A stretch of 64,000 bases of DNA from Amycolatopsis orientalis DSM 40040 = KCTC 9412 (lineage in GTDB: Bacteria; Actinomycetota; Actinomycetes; Mycobacteriales; Pseudonocardiaceae), in NCBI RefSeq assembly GCF_000478275.1, contig NZ_ASJB01000083.1, positions 62,001 to 126,000 of the forward strand, in the 5' to 3' direction. How positions within the stretch are numbered: position 1 is the first letter of the stretch; every line of letters starts with the position of its first letter. The notes under the pieces were generated by a model that ran no database searches, had not been told where the DNA came from, and was given only the letters and a program-made list of their open reading frames with translations. A program made the translations under genes and the position numbers. Of the stretch, positions 11,033-19,022 are shown piece by piece.

Positions 11033-11694
11033 CGGCGACACCGGTGAAGGTGCTGATCTGCGACGACCAGGAACTGGTCCGGGTCGGGATGGGCATGATC
11101 GTGACGAGCCAGGAGGACCTGACCGTCGTGGGCGAAGCCGCCAACGGCGCCGAAGCGGTCGAAGCGGCTCAGAGACTGCGGCCGGATCTGGTGCTGATGG
11201 ACGTCCGGATGCCGGTGCTCGACGGCGTCGTGGCGACGGAACGGATCTGCGCGTCGCTGCCGGACACCCGGGTCCTGATGATCACGACCTTCGATCTCGA
11301 CGAATACGCGTACGCCGCGTTGCGTGCCGGCGCGAGCGGGTTCCTGGTCAAGGACGCTCCGGCCGAGGAAATCCTGGTCGCGATCCGAGGTGTGCTTCGC
11401 GGGGATTCGATGGTCTCCCCCTCGGTCACGAAACGCCTGCTGGACCGCTACGTGGGCGGTGACCGGGACGGTGCCGAAAGCAAGCGGCTGGAGAAACTGA
11501 CCGAACGCGAAACCGACGTCCTGACCCTCATCGCGCGCGGCCTGGCGAACGGCGAAATCGCCGAGAAGCTCTACATCGGGGAGACGACGGTGAAGACCCA
11601 CGTCGGCCGGATCCTCGCGAAGCTCGCGTTACGCGACCGGGTCCACGCCGTCGTGTTCGCCTACGAAAGCGGTTTGGTTCGCGCGGGCGGGTGA
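11029..11694 (+). CDS. NarL/LuxR-family response regulator
   Basis: 221 aa: receiver domain (VLICDDQELVRVG; phosphorylation site PDLVLMDVRMP near residue 57; conserved Lys in SGFLVKDAP), then a LuxR-type HTH (LTERETDVLTLIARGLANGEIAEKLYIGETTVKTHVGRILAKL). It forms a cognate pair with the kinase whose stop codon it overlaps. It may bind the palindrome at 9792-9809 and autoregulate; that is inference. Confidence 0.94.
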   Translation: MTATPVKVLICDDQELVRVGMGMIVTSQEDLTVVGEAANGAEAVEAAQRLRPDLVLMDVRMPVLDGVVATERICASLPDTRVLMITTFDLDEYAYAALRAGASGFLVKDAPAEEILVAIRGVLRGDSMVSPSVTKRLLDRYVGGDRDGAESKRLEKLTERETDVLTLIARGLANGEIAEKLYIGETTVKTHVGRILAKLALRDRVHAVVFAYESGLVRAGG

Positions 11695-11715
11695 GCGCGA
11701 TGGCATGCTGATGCC

Positions 11716-12900
11716 ATGCGCACTACCGCGGTCGTCGCGTTCGCCTCCCTGTCCTTGCTGGTCACGGCCTGTTCCGGGGCGTCGAGCGAAACAGTGCAGA
11801 GCGCACCGCCGGTCACCTCGAAACCCGCCGTGTCGAAACTGAAGGTCGAGCAGGTGACGGCCGGGCTCGAACACGGCTGGGACGTCGGCTTCCTGCCGGA
11901 CGGGAAGATCCTCGTCACCCAGCGACCCGGGAAGCTGGCACTGGTCGACGGGGGCACGAAGCGCGACGTCGCGGCCGACTTCTCCGACGTCCACGTGCGC
12001 GGCGAAGGCGGCCTGATGGGGATGGTGATCAGCAAGGACTTCGCGACGTCGCGCGAGTTCATCACCTGCCAGACCCACAAGGAAGGCGACACTCCCGTCG
12101 ACATTCGCCTGGTCACCTGGCGGCTTTCCGACGACGGCGCGAGCGCCACGAAGGTCAAGGACCTGCTGACGGGACTACCGCTGAACCCCAGCGGTAGGCA
12201 CTCCGGCTGCCGTCCCACGTTCGGCGCGGACGGCGCCCTGCTCGTCGGCACCGGCGACACCGCCCGCCCTCAGCACCCGCAGGACCGCACGAGTCTCGGC
12301 GGCAAGGTGCTGCGCGTCGACGCGAAGACGGGGAATCCGTTGCCGGACAACCCGTTCATCACCTCGGCGAACCCGAACGAACAGCGCTTGTTCACCTACG
12401 GGCACCGCAACGTCCAGGGCGTGACGGTCCGGCCGGGCTCCGGCCAGGTGTTCACCGCCGAGCACGGGCCGACCATCGACGACGAGGTCAATCTGGAACG
12501 GGCCGGCGCGAACTACGGCTGGGACCCGTCGAAGGGCGGCACCGAGACCAGTTACGACGAAAGCGTCCCGATGACCGACAAGCAGCGCTTCCCGGACGCC
12601 GTCAGTCCTTTGTGGACGACCGGTGAGATCACCGAGGCGATCTGCGGCGCCGAGTTCCTTTCCGGATCGCAGTGGGGCGCGCTCGAAGGCTCGCTCGCCG
12701 TGACCGCGCTGAAGGGACAGAAGCTGCTGCTGTTCCGCCTCGACGACACCGGCAAGGTCACCGAAGTGACGCTGCCGCCGGAGTTCGACGACAAATTCGG
12801 CAGGCTGCGTGCCGTCCGCAGCGGCCCGGACGGCTCCCTCTACATCACGACCTCGGAAGGCGAAGACGACAAACTGCTGCGAGTCACCCCGGGTGCCTAG
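11716..12900 (+). CDS. PQQ-dependent sugar dehydrogenase-like lipoprotein (GSDH family)
   Basis: 394 aa with a lipoprotein signal (MRTTAVVAFASLSLLVTACSG, lipobox VTAC). The mature part is a glucose/sorbosone dehydrogenase beta-propeller: HGWDVGFLPDGKILVTQRPGKL, RGEGGLMGMVI, LLVGTGDTARPQHPQD, GGKVLRVDAKTG, FTYGHRNVQGVT, FTAEHGPTIDDEVNLERAGANYGWD, GPDGSLYITTSEGEDD. Members are surface-bound aldose dehydrogenases; actinobacteria often lack PQQ synthesis, so scavenged cofactor or another function is possible. It starts 21 nt after the response regulator. The final codons overlap the convergent SDR gene by 4 nt. Confidence 0.87.
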   Translation: MRTTAVVAFASLSLLVTACSGASSETVQSAPPVTSKPAVSKLKVEQVTAGLEHGWDVGFLPDGKILVTQRPGKLALVDGGTKRDVAADFSDVHVRGEGGLMGMVISKDFATSREFITCQTHKEGDTPVDIRLVTWRLSDDGASATKVKDLLTGLPLNPSGRHSGCRPTFGADGALLVGTGDTARPQHPQDRTSLGGKVLRVDAKTGNPLPDNPFITSANPNEQRLFTYGHRNVQGVTVRPGSGQVFTAEHGPTIDDEVNLERAGANYGWDPSKGGTETSYDESVPMTDKQRFPDAVSPLWTTGEITEAICGAEFLSGSQWGALEGSLAVTALKGQKLLLFRLDDTGKVTEVTLPPEFDDKFGRLRAVRSGPDGSLYITTSEGEDDKLLRVTPGA

Positions 12901-13622
12901 CGGCCGAGGTACGCGCCGCCGTTGACGTGGACGACCTGGCCGGTGACATGCCGCGCGGCCGGGCTCGCCAGGAACGCGACCACTTCGGCGACGTCGGCGG
13001 GTTCACCGGCGCGTTTGGTCAGCGTGTTGCCGATCAGCGTCGCGCGGCGCTCGTCGGAAAGCTTGCCACGGAAGAACTCGGTATCCCCGACGAGACCGGG
13101 CGCGACGACGTTCGCGATGATCCCGCGCGGCCCGAATTCCCTCGCCACGTCGGCGTTCCACGCCTCCAGCGCGGCCTTGGCGGCGCCGTAGGAACCGGCT
13201 CCGGTGCGGGCGGCGATGGAACCGATGGTGACGATCCGCGCGCCGTCGGCGAGCCTGTCCCGCAGGGCGCGGGTGACCAGGACGGCACTGAACACGTTCG
13301 CGTCCAGATTGGCCTGCCAGTTCGCGGCGAACGCCTTCAAATCATCGGCGGGCCCGGTCTGGAAATCGGTGTTTCCGCCGGCGTTGTTGATCAGGACGTC
13401 GACCCGTTCCGGCAGATCCGACAGCGCCCGTTCCACCGCGTCCGGGTCGGCGGCGTCGAACGGAACCGGATTCGCGCCGAGCAACGTGGCGGCTTCGGTG
13501 AGGACCTGTTCGCGGCGGCCGGTGATCGTGACGCGGTCGCCCTGCGCGGCGAACGCCGCCGCGACCGCGTATCCGATTCCCGTTCCACCGCCGGTGACCA
13601 CGACTTCCCTGTGCTTCCCCAT
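12897..13622 (-). CDS. Short-chain dehydrogenase/reductase
   Basis: Classical SDR of 241 aa. Cofactor motif TGGGTGIG (residues 10-17) with a following GRR that suggests NADP(H); NNAGG; catalytic Ser in VTIGSIAART; and the YxxxK pair as SYGAAKAAL. It ends HVTGQVVHVNGGAYLGR as typical for FabG-like members. The substrate is unknown. It is convergent with the sugar dehydrogenase (4-bp overlap at the stops) and divergent from the isochorismatase-fold gene, with 32 bp between starts. Confidence 0.9.
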   Translation of the reverse strand: MGKHREVVVTGGGTGIGYAVAAAFAAQGDRVTITGRREQVLTEAATLLGANPVPFDAADPDAVERALSDLPERVDVLINNAGGNTDFQTGPADDLKAFAANWQANLDANVFSAVLVTRALRDRLADGARIVTIGSIAARTGAGSYGAAKAALEAWNADVAREFGPRGIIANVVAPGLVGDTEFFRGKLSDERRATLIGNTLTKRAGEPADVAEVVAFLASPAARHVTGQVVHVNGGAYLGR

Positions 13623-13654
13623 ATCTCCAGCATAGGGACACTAGGCTTCCCCGC

Positions 13655-14176
13655 ATGACGAAGATCGACCCGGCGACGACCGCGCTCGTCCTGATCGACC
13701 TCCAGACGCGGATCGTCGCGCTCGAAACCGTCCCGATCGAAGGCGCCGAAGTCGTCTCGAACGCCGTCCTGCTGCGAGACGCCTTCAGCGCGGCCGGTTC
13801 ACCGGTCGTCCACGTCCGGGCGCACCGGCCGGGCGTCGACGAACAGCCGCCCGGCAGCGAACTGGTCACCGAGCTGACGCCTCGCGAAGGCGAGCATCTG
13901 ATCACGAAGCACACGATCGGCGCGTTCTACCGCACCGGACTCGACGAACTCCTGCGTCGGCTCGGCGTGAAGACACTCGTGCTCGGCGGGATCGCCACGG
14001 AGTACGGCGTCGAATCGACACTGCGCGCGGCGATCGACCACGGCTACGAGACCATCGCCGTCTCGGACGCGATGGCCGGGATCGCCGTGATCTCCCACGA
14101 ATCCGCGATCACGAAGGTGTTCCCGAGGCTGGGCGAAGTGCTCACGACCGCCGAGACCGCCGCGGCGCTGGGCTGA
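13655..14176 (+). CDS. Isochorismatase-fold hydrolase lacking the catalytic cysteine
   Basis: 173 aa cysteine-hydrolase superfamily protein. The Asp of LVLIDLQTRI and the Lys of LITKHTIGAFYRTGL are in place. The nucleophile position, normally Cys in ATDYCVxxT, is Gly here (IATEYGVESTLRAA), followed by ETIAVSDAMAG. Cys-less relatives include true isochorismatases such as PhzD, so the fold may act without a thiol nucleophile. Three nucleotides separate it from the Nudix gene, so the two are co-transcribed. Activity unknown. Confidence 0.85.
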   Translation: MTKIDPATTALVLIDLQTRIVALETVPIEGAEVVSNAVLLRDAFSAAGSPVVHVRAHRPGVDEQPPGSELVTELTPREGEHLITKHTIGAFYRTGLDELLRRLGVKTLVLGGIATEYGVESTLRAAIDHGYETIAVSDAMAGIAVISHESAITKVFPRLGEVLTTAETAAALG

Positions 14177-14179
14177 ACC

Positions 14180-14572
14180 ATGATCGACAAGATCGCGTGG
14201 CTCCACCTGCGGGACGGTCGGATCCTGAGCACCCGCTCCCGCGGCAAGTCCGTGTTCTACCTGCCTGGCGGCAAACGCGAAGCCGGTGAAAGCGACGCCG
14301 AAACCCTGATCCGGGAGATCCGCGAGGAACTGACCGTCGAGATCACCCCGTCGAGCATCGCGCCCGCCGGGGTTTTCGAGGCGCAGGCCGACGGGCATAC
14401 GACGGGCGTCGTGGTCCGGATGACCTGCTACACCGCCGAATTCGCCGGAACGCTCACGGCCAGCAGCGAGATCGACGAAGTCGCGTGGCTCGGCTATGAG
14501 GACCGGGGCCGGGTCTCCGCGGTGGACAAGATCATCTTCGACCACCTGCGGGAGACCGGCCTCCTGCGCTGA
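14180..14572 (+). CDS. Nudix hydrolase
   Basis: 130 aa. The Nudix box is complete: GGKREAGESDAETLIREIREEL (near residues 31-52) with the metal-binding REIREE. Family members cleave nucleoside diphosphates linked to another moiety; the substrate cannot be read from sequence. Start ATG 14180, three bases after the stop of the isochorismatase-fold gene; AGG-like ribosome site lies inside that gene. Convergent with the LppU-like gene. Confidence 0.9.
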   Translation: MIDKIAWLHLRDGRILSTRSRGKSVFYLPGGKREAGESDAETLIREIREELTVEITPSSIAPAGVFEAQADGHTTGVVVRMTCYTAEFAGTLTASSEIDEVAWLGYEDRGRVSAVDKIIFDHLRETGLLR

Positions 14573-14578
14573 CGACCG

Positions 14579-15211
14579 TTACTTCTTGAGGTCGTCCAGG
14601 CACAGCACCCGCTCCTGCGCCAGCGCGCTACCGGCCCTGCGCCAGGAGAGCTTCGCGTCGGCGGACGGCACCTGCGCGCAGGTCTCGTCGTTCAACGCGA
14701 CAGCGGGCTTCTTCTCGACCGCGAGCACCTTGTATCCGGCTCCGGCGCAGTCGACCTTCGCGAGCTTCTTCGCCTCCTCGGCGTCCCCGGGAAGGCAGTC
14801 ACCGACGACCGGCGCCCGCTCTCCCGGGTTCTTCAGGTCTTCCAGGCAGAGCAGGGTGCCATCAGTGGCGCCCTTCTTTCCCTGGAAGAAGTAAGCGTCC
14901 GTCGTCGGATAGTCGTCGCATTCGGATCCGCCCGAGATCCGGAGTCCGATTTCCGACTTGTTCTCCTGTTTGCCGACGACCTTGAAGTTGGCGTCCGGCG
15001 TACCGCATTCGGTGTTCTTGACGCTTTCCGCGTTGTCGACACTGCCCTTGAGGCAAGCGCCGACCTCGGTGCTCGACGCCGTGAACGGATTCGCGACGAA
15101 GAACGCGATCAGGGCGATGACGCCGAAGATGCCCAAGCGGATGACCGGTTTGAGCCAGGTTCTCTTCTTCGGCGCCATCGGTTCGACGGCGGGCGCGAGG
15201 TAGTTCTCCAC
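14579..15211 (-). CDS. LppU/SCO3897-like membrane-anchored protein
   Basis: 210 aa. A short cytoplasmic N-terminus (about 20 aa, KKRTW) precedes one membrane segment (LGIFGVIALIAFFVANPF). The extracytoplasmic part has seven Cys in two repeated blocks (GACLKG...TECG; SECDDY...LLCLEDLKNPGERAPVVGDCLPG...VDCAGAG...ETCAQV...VLCLDDLKK), suggesting disulphides. This resembles the LppU/SCO3897 family of unknown function. GTG start at 15211 with a CTGGGGGAA-type site upstream. Convergent with the Nudix gene. Confidence 0.75.
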   Translation of the reverse strand: MENYLAPAVEPMAPKKRTWLKPVIRLGIFGVIALIAFFVANPFTASSTEVGACLKGSVDNAESVKNTECGTPDANFKVVGKQENKSEIGLRISGGSECDDYPTTDAYFFQGKKGATDGTLLCLEDLKNPGERAPVVGDCLPGDAEEAKKLAKVDCAGAGYKVLAVEKKPAVALNDETCAQVPSADAKLSWRRAGSALAQERVLCLDDLKK

Positions 15212-15293
15212 GGTGGTTCCCCCAGTTAGATGATCTCTATGGGGGACGTAGCGCTCATCGCCCGGGAAACGTTACAGCCGCGCCACCGACGTC

Positions 15294-15962
15294 TCAGTAC
15301 AGCCGCAGCTTGGGCTTGTGCTCCAAATTGGACAGACCGTTCCAGGCGAGGTTGACCAGATGCGCGGCGACCTCGTCCCGCTTCGGTTTCCGGGCGTCGA
15401 GCCACCATTGCCCGGTCAGCGCGACCATCCCGACGAGCGCCTGCGCGTACAGCGCGGCCAGCTTCTCGTCGTAGCCCCGCGCGGCGAACTGCTGCGCGAG
15501 GATGTGCTCGACCTGGCTCGCGATGTCGTTCAGCACCGTGGAGAACGTGCCCGTCGAACTCGCCACCGGTGAATCCCGCACGAGGATGCGGAAACCGTCG
15601 TGCGAATCCTCGACGTAGGAGAGCAGCGCGATCGCCGCCTGCTCCAGCATCACCCTCGGATGTCCACCGTGGAGGGTGGAGACCATCCGGTCGAGCAGCA
15701 GTTGCGTCTCGCGGTCGACGACGACCGCGTAGATGCCTTCCTTGCCGCCGAAGTGCTCGTACACCACCGGTTTGGAGACGTTCGCGCGATGCGCGATCTC
15801 CTCGATGGAAGTGCCCTCGAAACCCTTCTCCGCGAAAAGGGCCCTGGCGACGTTGAGCAGTTGCTGCCTGCGCTCTGTCCCCGTCATCCGTACCCGGGCC
15901 ACCGGGGCGACAGGACGCGCCCCGGTGACCGCTTCACGTTTGCTTCGCCGTCTCCCCGCCAT
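15294..15962 (-). CDS. TetR-family regulator linked to desaturase
   Basis: 222 aa. The HTH region is RRQQLLNVARALFAEKGFEGTSIEEIAHRANVSKPVVYEHFGGKEGIYAVVVDRE (about residues 31-86), followed by an all-helical ligand domain. A basic, disordered N-terminal tail precedes it; an internal ATG after it (MTGTERRQQ, residue 26) is an alternative start. It begins 23 nt after the stop of the acyl-CoA desaturase on the same strand, so both are probably one operon. Regulation of fatty-acid desaturation is inferred. Confidence 0.88.
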   Translation of the reverse strand: MAGRRRSKREAVTGARPVAPVARVRMTGTERRQQLLNVARALFAEKGFEGTSIEEIAHRANVSKPVVYEHFGGKEGIYAVVVDRETQLLLDRMVSTLHGGHPRVMLEQAAIALLSYVEDSHDGFRILVRDSPVASSTGTFSTVLNDIASQVEHILAQQFAARGYDEKLAALYAQALVGMVALTGQWWLDARKPKRDEVAAHLVNLAWNGLSNLEHKPKLRLY

Positions 15963-15985
15963 TCGAGAAGACTAACGCGACCTCG

Positions 15986-16936
15986 CTATTTGCTTTCGGC
16001 GGCGATACGCGCGAGGCGCTGCGGGGTCGGCCAGCGCACGTCATAGGCCCAGCCGAACTTCTCGAAGATCCAAATGAGCCGCGCGGAAATGTCGATCTGG
16101 CCGCGCTGCACGCCGTGCCGGGCCGAGGTCGGGTCGGCGTGGTGCAGGTTGTGCCACGACTCGCCGAAGGAGAAGATCGCCAGCGGCCAGAAGTTGGCCG
16201 ACTTGTCACGGGCGGCGAACGGGCGCTCACCGATCATGTGGCAGACCGAGTTGACCGACCAGGTCACGTGGTGCAGCACGCAGACCCGCACCAGCCCGGC
16301 CCAGAAGAACGCGGTCACCGCGCCCCAGAACGACCAGGTGATCAGTCCGCCCAGGATCGCGGGCAGCACCAGGGTGAGCAGGCTCCACAGCCAGAACAGG
16401 TCGTCGACCTTCTTGATGGCCGGATCCTTCACCAGGTCGGGCGCGAAACGCTCCGCGTTGGTCTGGTCGCGGTCGAACAGCCAGCCCATGTGCGCGTGCC
16501 AGAAACCCTTGGCGATGGCGACCGGTGACGTCCCGAACAGCCACGGCGAATGCGGGTCGCCGTCGCGGTCGGAGAAGGCGTGGTGGCGCCGGTGGTCGGC
16601 GACCCAGGTGATCACGGGGCCCTGGACGGCCATGCTGCCGGCGATCGCCATCGCGACGCGCAGCCACGGCTTGGCCTTGAACGAGCCGTGCGTGAAGTAG
16701 CGGTGGTACGAGACGGTGATACCGAGTCCGCTGATCGCGTAGAAGACCACGAAAAGGCCGACGTCGACCCACGTCAGTCCCCAGCCCCAGGCGAACGGGA
16801 CGGCCGCGAGCAACGCGGCGAGCGGGAAGATGACCCCGAGGTAGACCGAGAGCTGCACGCCGCTCGATCGATGTCCTTCCAGTACCGGCTTGGGGCCCTT
16901 CGCGGGCGTCTGGGAACGGTCGAGGGTAGCCGTCAT
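15986..16936 (-). CDS. Acyl-CoA delta-9 desaturase (integral membrane)
   Basis: 316 aa stearoyl-CoA desaturase-type enzyme. All three His boxes that hold the di-iron centre are visible: HRYFTHGS, HRRHHAFSDRDGDPHSP and ESWHNLHHADPTSARHG. Hydrophobic pairs at about 30-80 and 175-225 give the four-helix membrane topology. It introduces a cis double bond in C16/C18 acyl chains and adjusts membrane fluidity. Operon leader for the TetR gene. A palindrome (16999-17011) lies about 63 bp upstream of its ATG (16936). Confidence 0.94.
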   Translation of the reverse strand: MTATLDRSQTPAKGPKPVLEGHRSSGVQLSVYLGVIFPLAALLAAVPFAWGWGLTWVDVGLFVVFYAISGLGITVSYHRYFTHGSFKAKPWLRVAMAIAGSMAVQGPVITWVADHRRHHAFSDRDGDPHSPWLFGTSPVAIAKGFWHAHMGWLFDRDQTNAERFAPDLVKDPAIKKVDDLFWLWSLLTLVLPAILGGLITWSFWGAVTAFFWAGLVRVCVLHHVTWSVNSVCHMIGERPFAARDKSANFWPLAIFSFGESWHNLHHADPTSARHGVQRGQIDISARLIWIFEKFGWAYDVRWPTPQRLARIAAESK

Positions 16937-16998
16937 GCAGTCACTTCTTTTCTCCGTGCAGCCCTGAGGTGACCCTAAGGGTGTCCTTACCTACGATG

Positions 16999-17011
16999 CC
17001 GTAAGTTACGG
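16999..17011. promoter_or_regulatory. Palindromic operator upstream of desaturase
   Basis: CCGTAAGTTACGG is a 13-bp perfect inverted repeat with one central base. It lies in the 172-bp gap between the desaturase and tRNA-Gln. TTACGG/CCGTAA half-sites are typical of TetR-type operators. The downstream TetR protein is the natural candidate to bind here. Confidence 0.5.
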
Positions 17012-17108
17012 TACAGGAGGTTTCGCCCCCTGGGGAGAGGCCGCGGCCGTGAGGTAACCCCCGGGCGCGCGCGGGCGTCTCCGGCATGGCTATCCTGACC
17101 AGGATCGA

Positions 17109-17180
17109 TCCGCCGTAGTGTAATCGGCAGCACTTCAGATTTTGGTTCTGACAGTTCAGGTTCGAATCCTGGCGGCGGAG
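17109..17180 (+). tRNA. tRNA-Gln (anticodon TTG)
   Basis: A 72-nt cloverleaf. The acceptor stem is TCCGCCG / CGGCGGA, the anticodon stem is TCAGA / TCTGA (17135-17139 / 17147-17151), and the loop TTTTGGT has TTG at 17142-17144. The T-loop is TTCGAAT and the discriminator is G; CCA is not encoded. Gln tRNA next to glmU is the arrangement in related actinobacteria. Confidence 0.95.
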
Positions 17181-17223
17181 CAGACGAACAGATGACCAGC
17201 GGCGTTTTCAACGGTGGGGGTGT

Positions 17224-18978
17224 GTGCGGCTGACCGAGGACGCGATCGACCCGACGACCAGCAGGCGGCCGGCGCTTGCGGAGATGTCCGACGCCTGGCT
17301 CTACGGTCGCGCGCGCGAACTCGGTGCGGCTATCCAGCGCGTCGGCTTCACCGAACAACTGGACATCGTCACCAGCCTCGACGAACTCCTCGACGAGACG
17401 CAGCGCCGCGGCGAACCCCTGCTGGTAGCCCAGTTGCTGCGGTACTCCGCGATGGCCAGGCTGGTCACCCGCGGTCTCGCCGCCGAAGCCGAACCCAGGC
17501 TCGACGAGATGCTCGCGCACACCCGGCGGCACGGTCTCGCGCTGATGCGGGCCGATGCCCACGCCATGCGCGGTCGTCGTCTGGTGATCGCCAAGCAGGA
17601 GGACGCCGCCCTCACCGAGATCGCCAGGGCGCTGGCCATCCTCGACGACTCCGCGGTCCCGGACCGCCAGGTCGGCAGGCGCAACTGGGACCGGATGCTG
17701 TCCACGACCCTGGTCGACTGCTGGCTGGTGCTGAACCAGCTGGGCGTCTACGAGGCGGCCGAAGAGGCCATCGCCCGCGCCGCGCAGGCGATCCGCGACA
17801 GCGCGAGCCCGCACGAGATCGCCCTCCAGCTGATCAACCGGGTCAAGATGCTGCTGGGCTGGGGCCTGCGGCTCGAACGCATCGAGCGGTACGACGAGGG
17901 AGCGGACAAGTTCCGCACCGCGGCGTCGATGGCGCAGGCCGCCGAAGGCCCGTTCACCGAGTCGCTGTTCCCGCGCAAGGCCGGGGTGCCCGCGATCGAC
18001 CAGGTCGGCGTGCTCGCCGCGGCCGCCGCACTGGCGTCACCCGATTCGTCGCATATCGAACGGCTGCACGGGCTACTGCATCCGGAACTGGTCTTCCCGC
18101 ACGAACGCGAGATCATCGCCATCGCGCTGGCCCGCTGCCTGGACAACTCCGGTCGCCGCGAAGACGCGCTGCAGGTGCTCAAAGAGGTTCGCGAGGACAA
18201 CGAAGAGGGCTCGCTGCCGTCGATGCGCCTGAACCTCGCCCGCGAGCTGGCCAGGCTCGACACCACGCCCGACTACGCGTCCGGCGCTAGCCAGTCGCTG
18301 ATCGACTACGCGACCATCCTGGAAGCGGAGATGTGGTCGCTGCGGGAATCGCAGATCGCCACGCTCAACGCGCGCCGGGAACACGAACGCCTGTCCGCCG
18401 AGCACGGCGCGATCACCCAGCAGGCCCTGCAGGATCCGCTCACCGGCCTGCCGAACCGGCGCGCGCTCGACGAAAAGCTGCGTTCGCTGGCGTCGTCCGC
18501 GGACGCCCAGCCGCTCGCGGTCGCCCTGGTCGACCTCGACGGTTTCAAGGATGTCAACGACAAGCAGTCGCACGCCGAGGGCGACAACGTGCTCCGTGTC
18601 ATCGCGAGCACACTGCGCGACGCCCTGCGCGGCGACGATGTCGTCGCCCGGTACGGCGGTGACGAGTTCATCGTGCTTCTACCTGGGGCTCCGGCCTCGG
18701 CGGCGAAGCAGGCGCTGGGTCGTTCTGTGAATGCCGTCGCATCTCTGCCGCACCATCTTTCGCACGGCGTCACCCTCTCCGTCGGCCTCGTTTCGCTCCG
18801 CCCGCAAGAACGGGCCGAGCAGGTCCTGGCACGCGCCGATGCGGCCATGTACCAGGCGAAACGCGGCGGCGGGAACCAGGTTTCGTCGGTGAACTCGATG
18901 GCCATCGATCCGGTGACCGGATGGCCCGGCGAGGATGCTCCGACCGACCCCGCGTGGGACGCCGAGCACCCCACGTAG
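17224..18978 (+). CDS. Diguanylate cyclase with TPR-like sensor region (GGDEF)
   Basis: 584 aa, predicted cytoplasmic. The first ~390 residues are helical and repeat-like (AxxLxxxxRRxGE..., LARLDTTPDYASGASQSL), resembling tetratricopeptide repeats, then a helical linker. The C-terminal GGDEF domain starts at DPLTGLPNRRALDEKL and has the intact active site RYGGDEFIVLLPG (near residue 480), so synthesis of c-di-GMP from two GTP is expected. No EAL domain and no membrane segment are seen. GTG start at 17224 with GGTGGGGG just upstream. It lies between tRNA-Gln and glmU, 44 nt ahead of glmU. Confidence 0.9.
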   Translation: MRLTEDAIDPTTSRRPALAEMSDAWLYGRARELGAAIQRVGFTEQLDIVTSLDELLDETQRRGEPLLVAQLLRYSAMARLVTRGLAAEAEPRLDEMLAHTRRHGLALMRADAHAMRGRRLVIAKQEDAALTEIARALAILDDSAVPDRQVGRRNWDRMLSTTLVDCWLVLNQLGVYEAAEEAIARAAQAIRDSASPHEIALQLINRVKMLLGWGLRLERIERYDEGADKFRTAASMAQAAEGPFTESLFPRKAGVPAIDQVGVLAAAAALASPDSSHIERLHGLLHPELVFPHEREIIAIALARCLDNSGRREDALQVLKEVREDNEEGSLPSMRLNLARELARLDTTPDYASGASQSLIDYATILEAEMWSLRESQIATLNARREHERLSAEHGAITQQALQDPLTGLPNRRALDEKLRSLASSADAQPLAVALVDLDGFKDVNDKQSHAEGDNVLRVIASTLRDALRGDDVVARYGGDEFIVLLPGAPASAAKQALGRSVNAVASLPHHLSHGVTLSVGLVSLRPQERAEQVLARADAAMYQAKRGGGNQVSSVNSMAIDPVTGWPGEDAPTDPAWDAEHPT

Positions 18979-19022
18979 GATCAATGCCCGACAACCACCG
19001 TTGGTGAAATGTTGGGAGCGCC

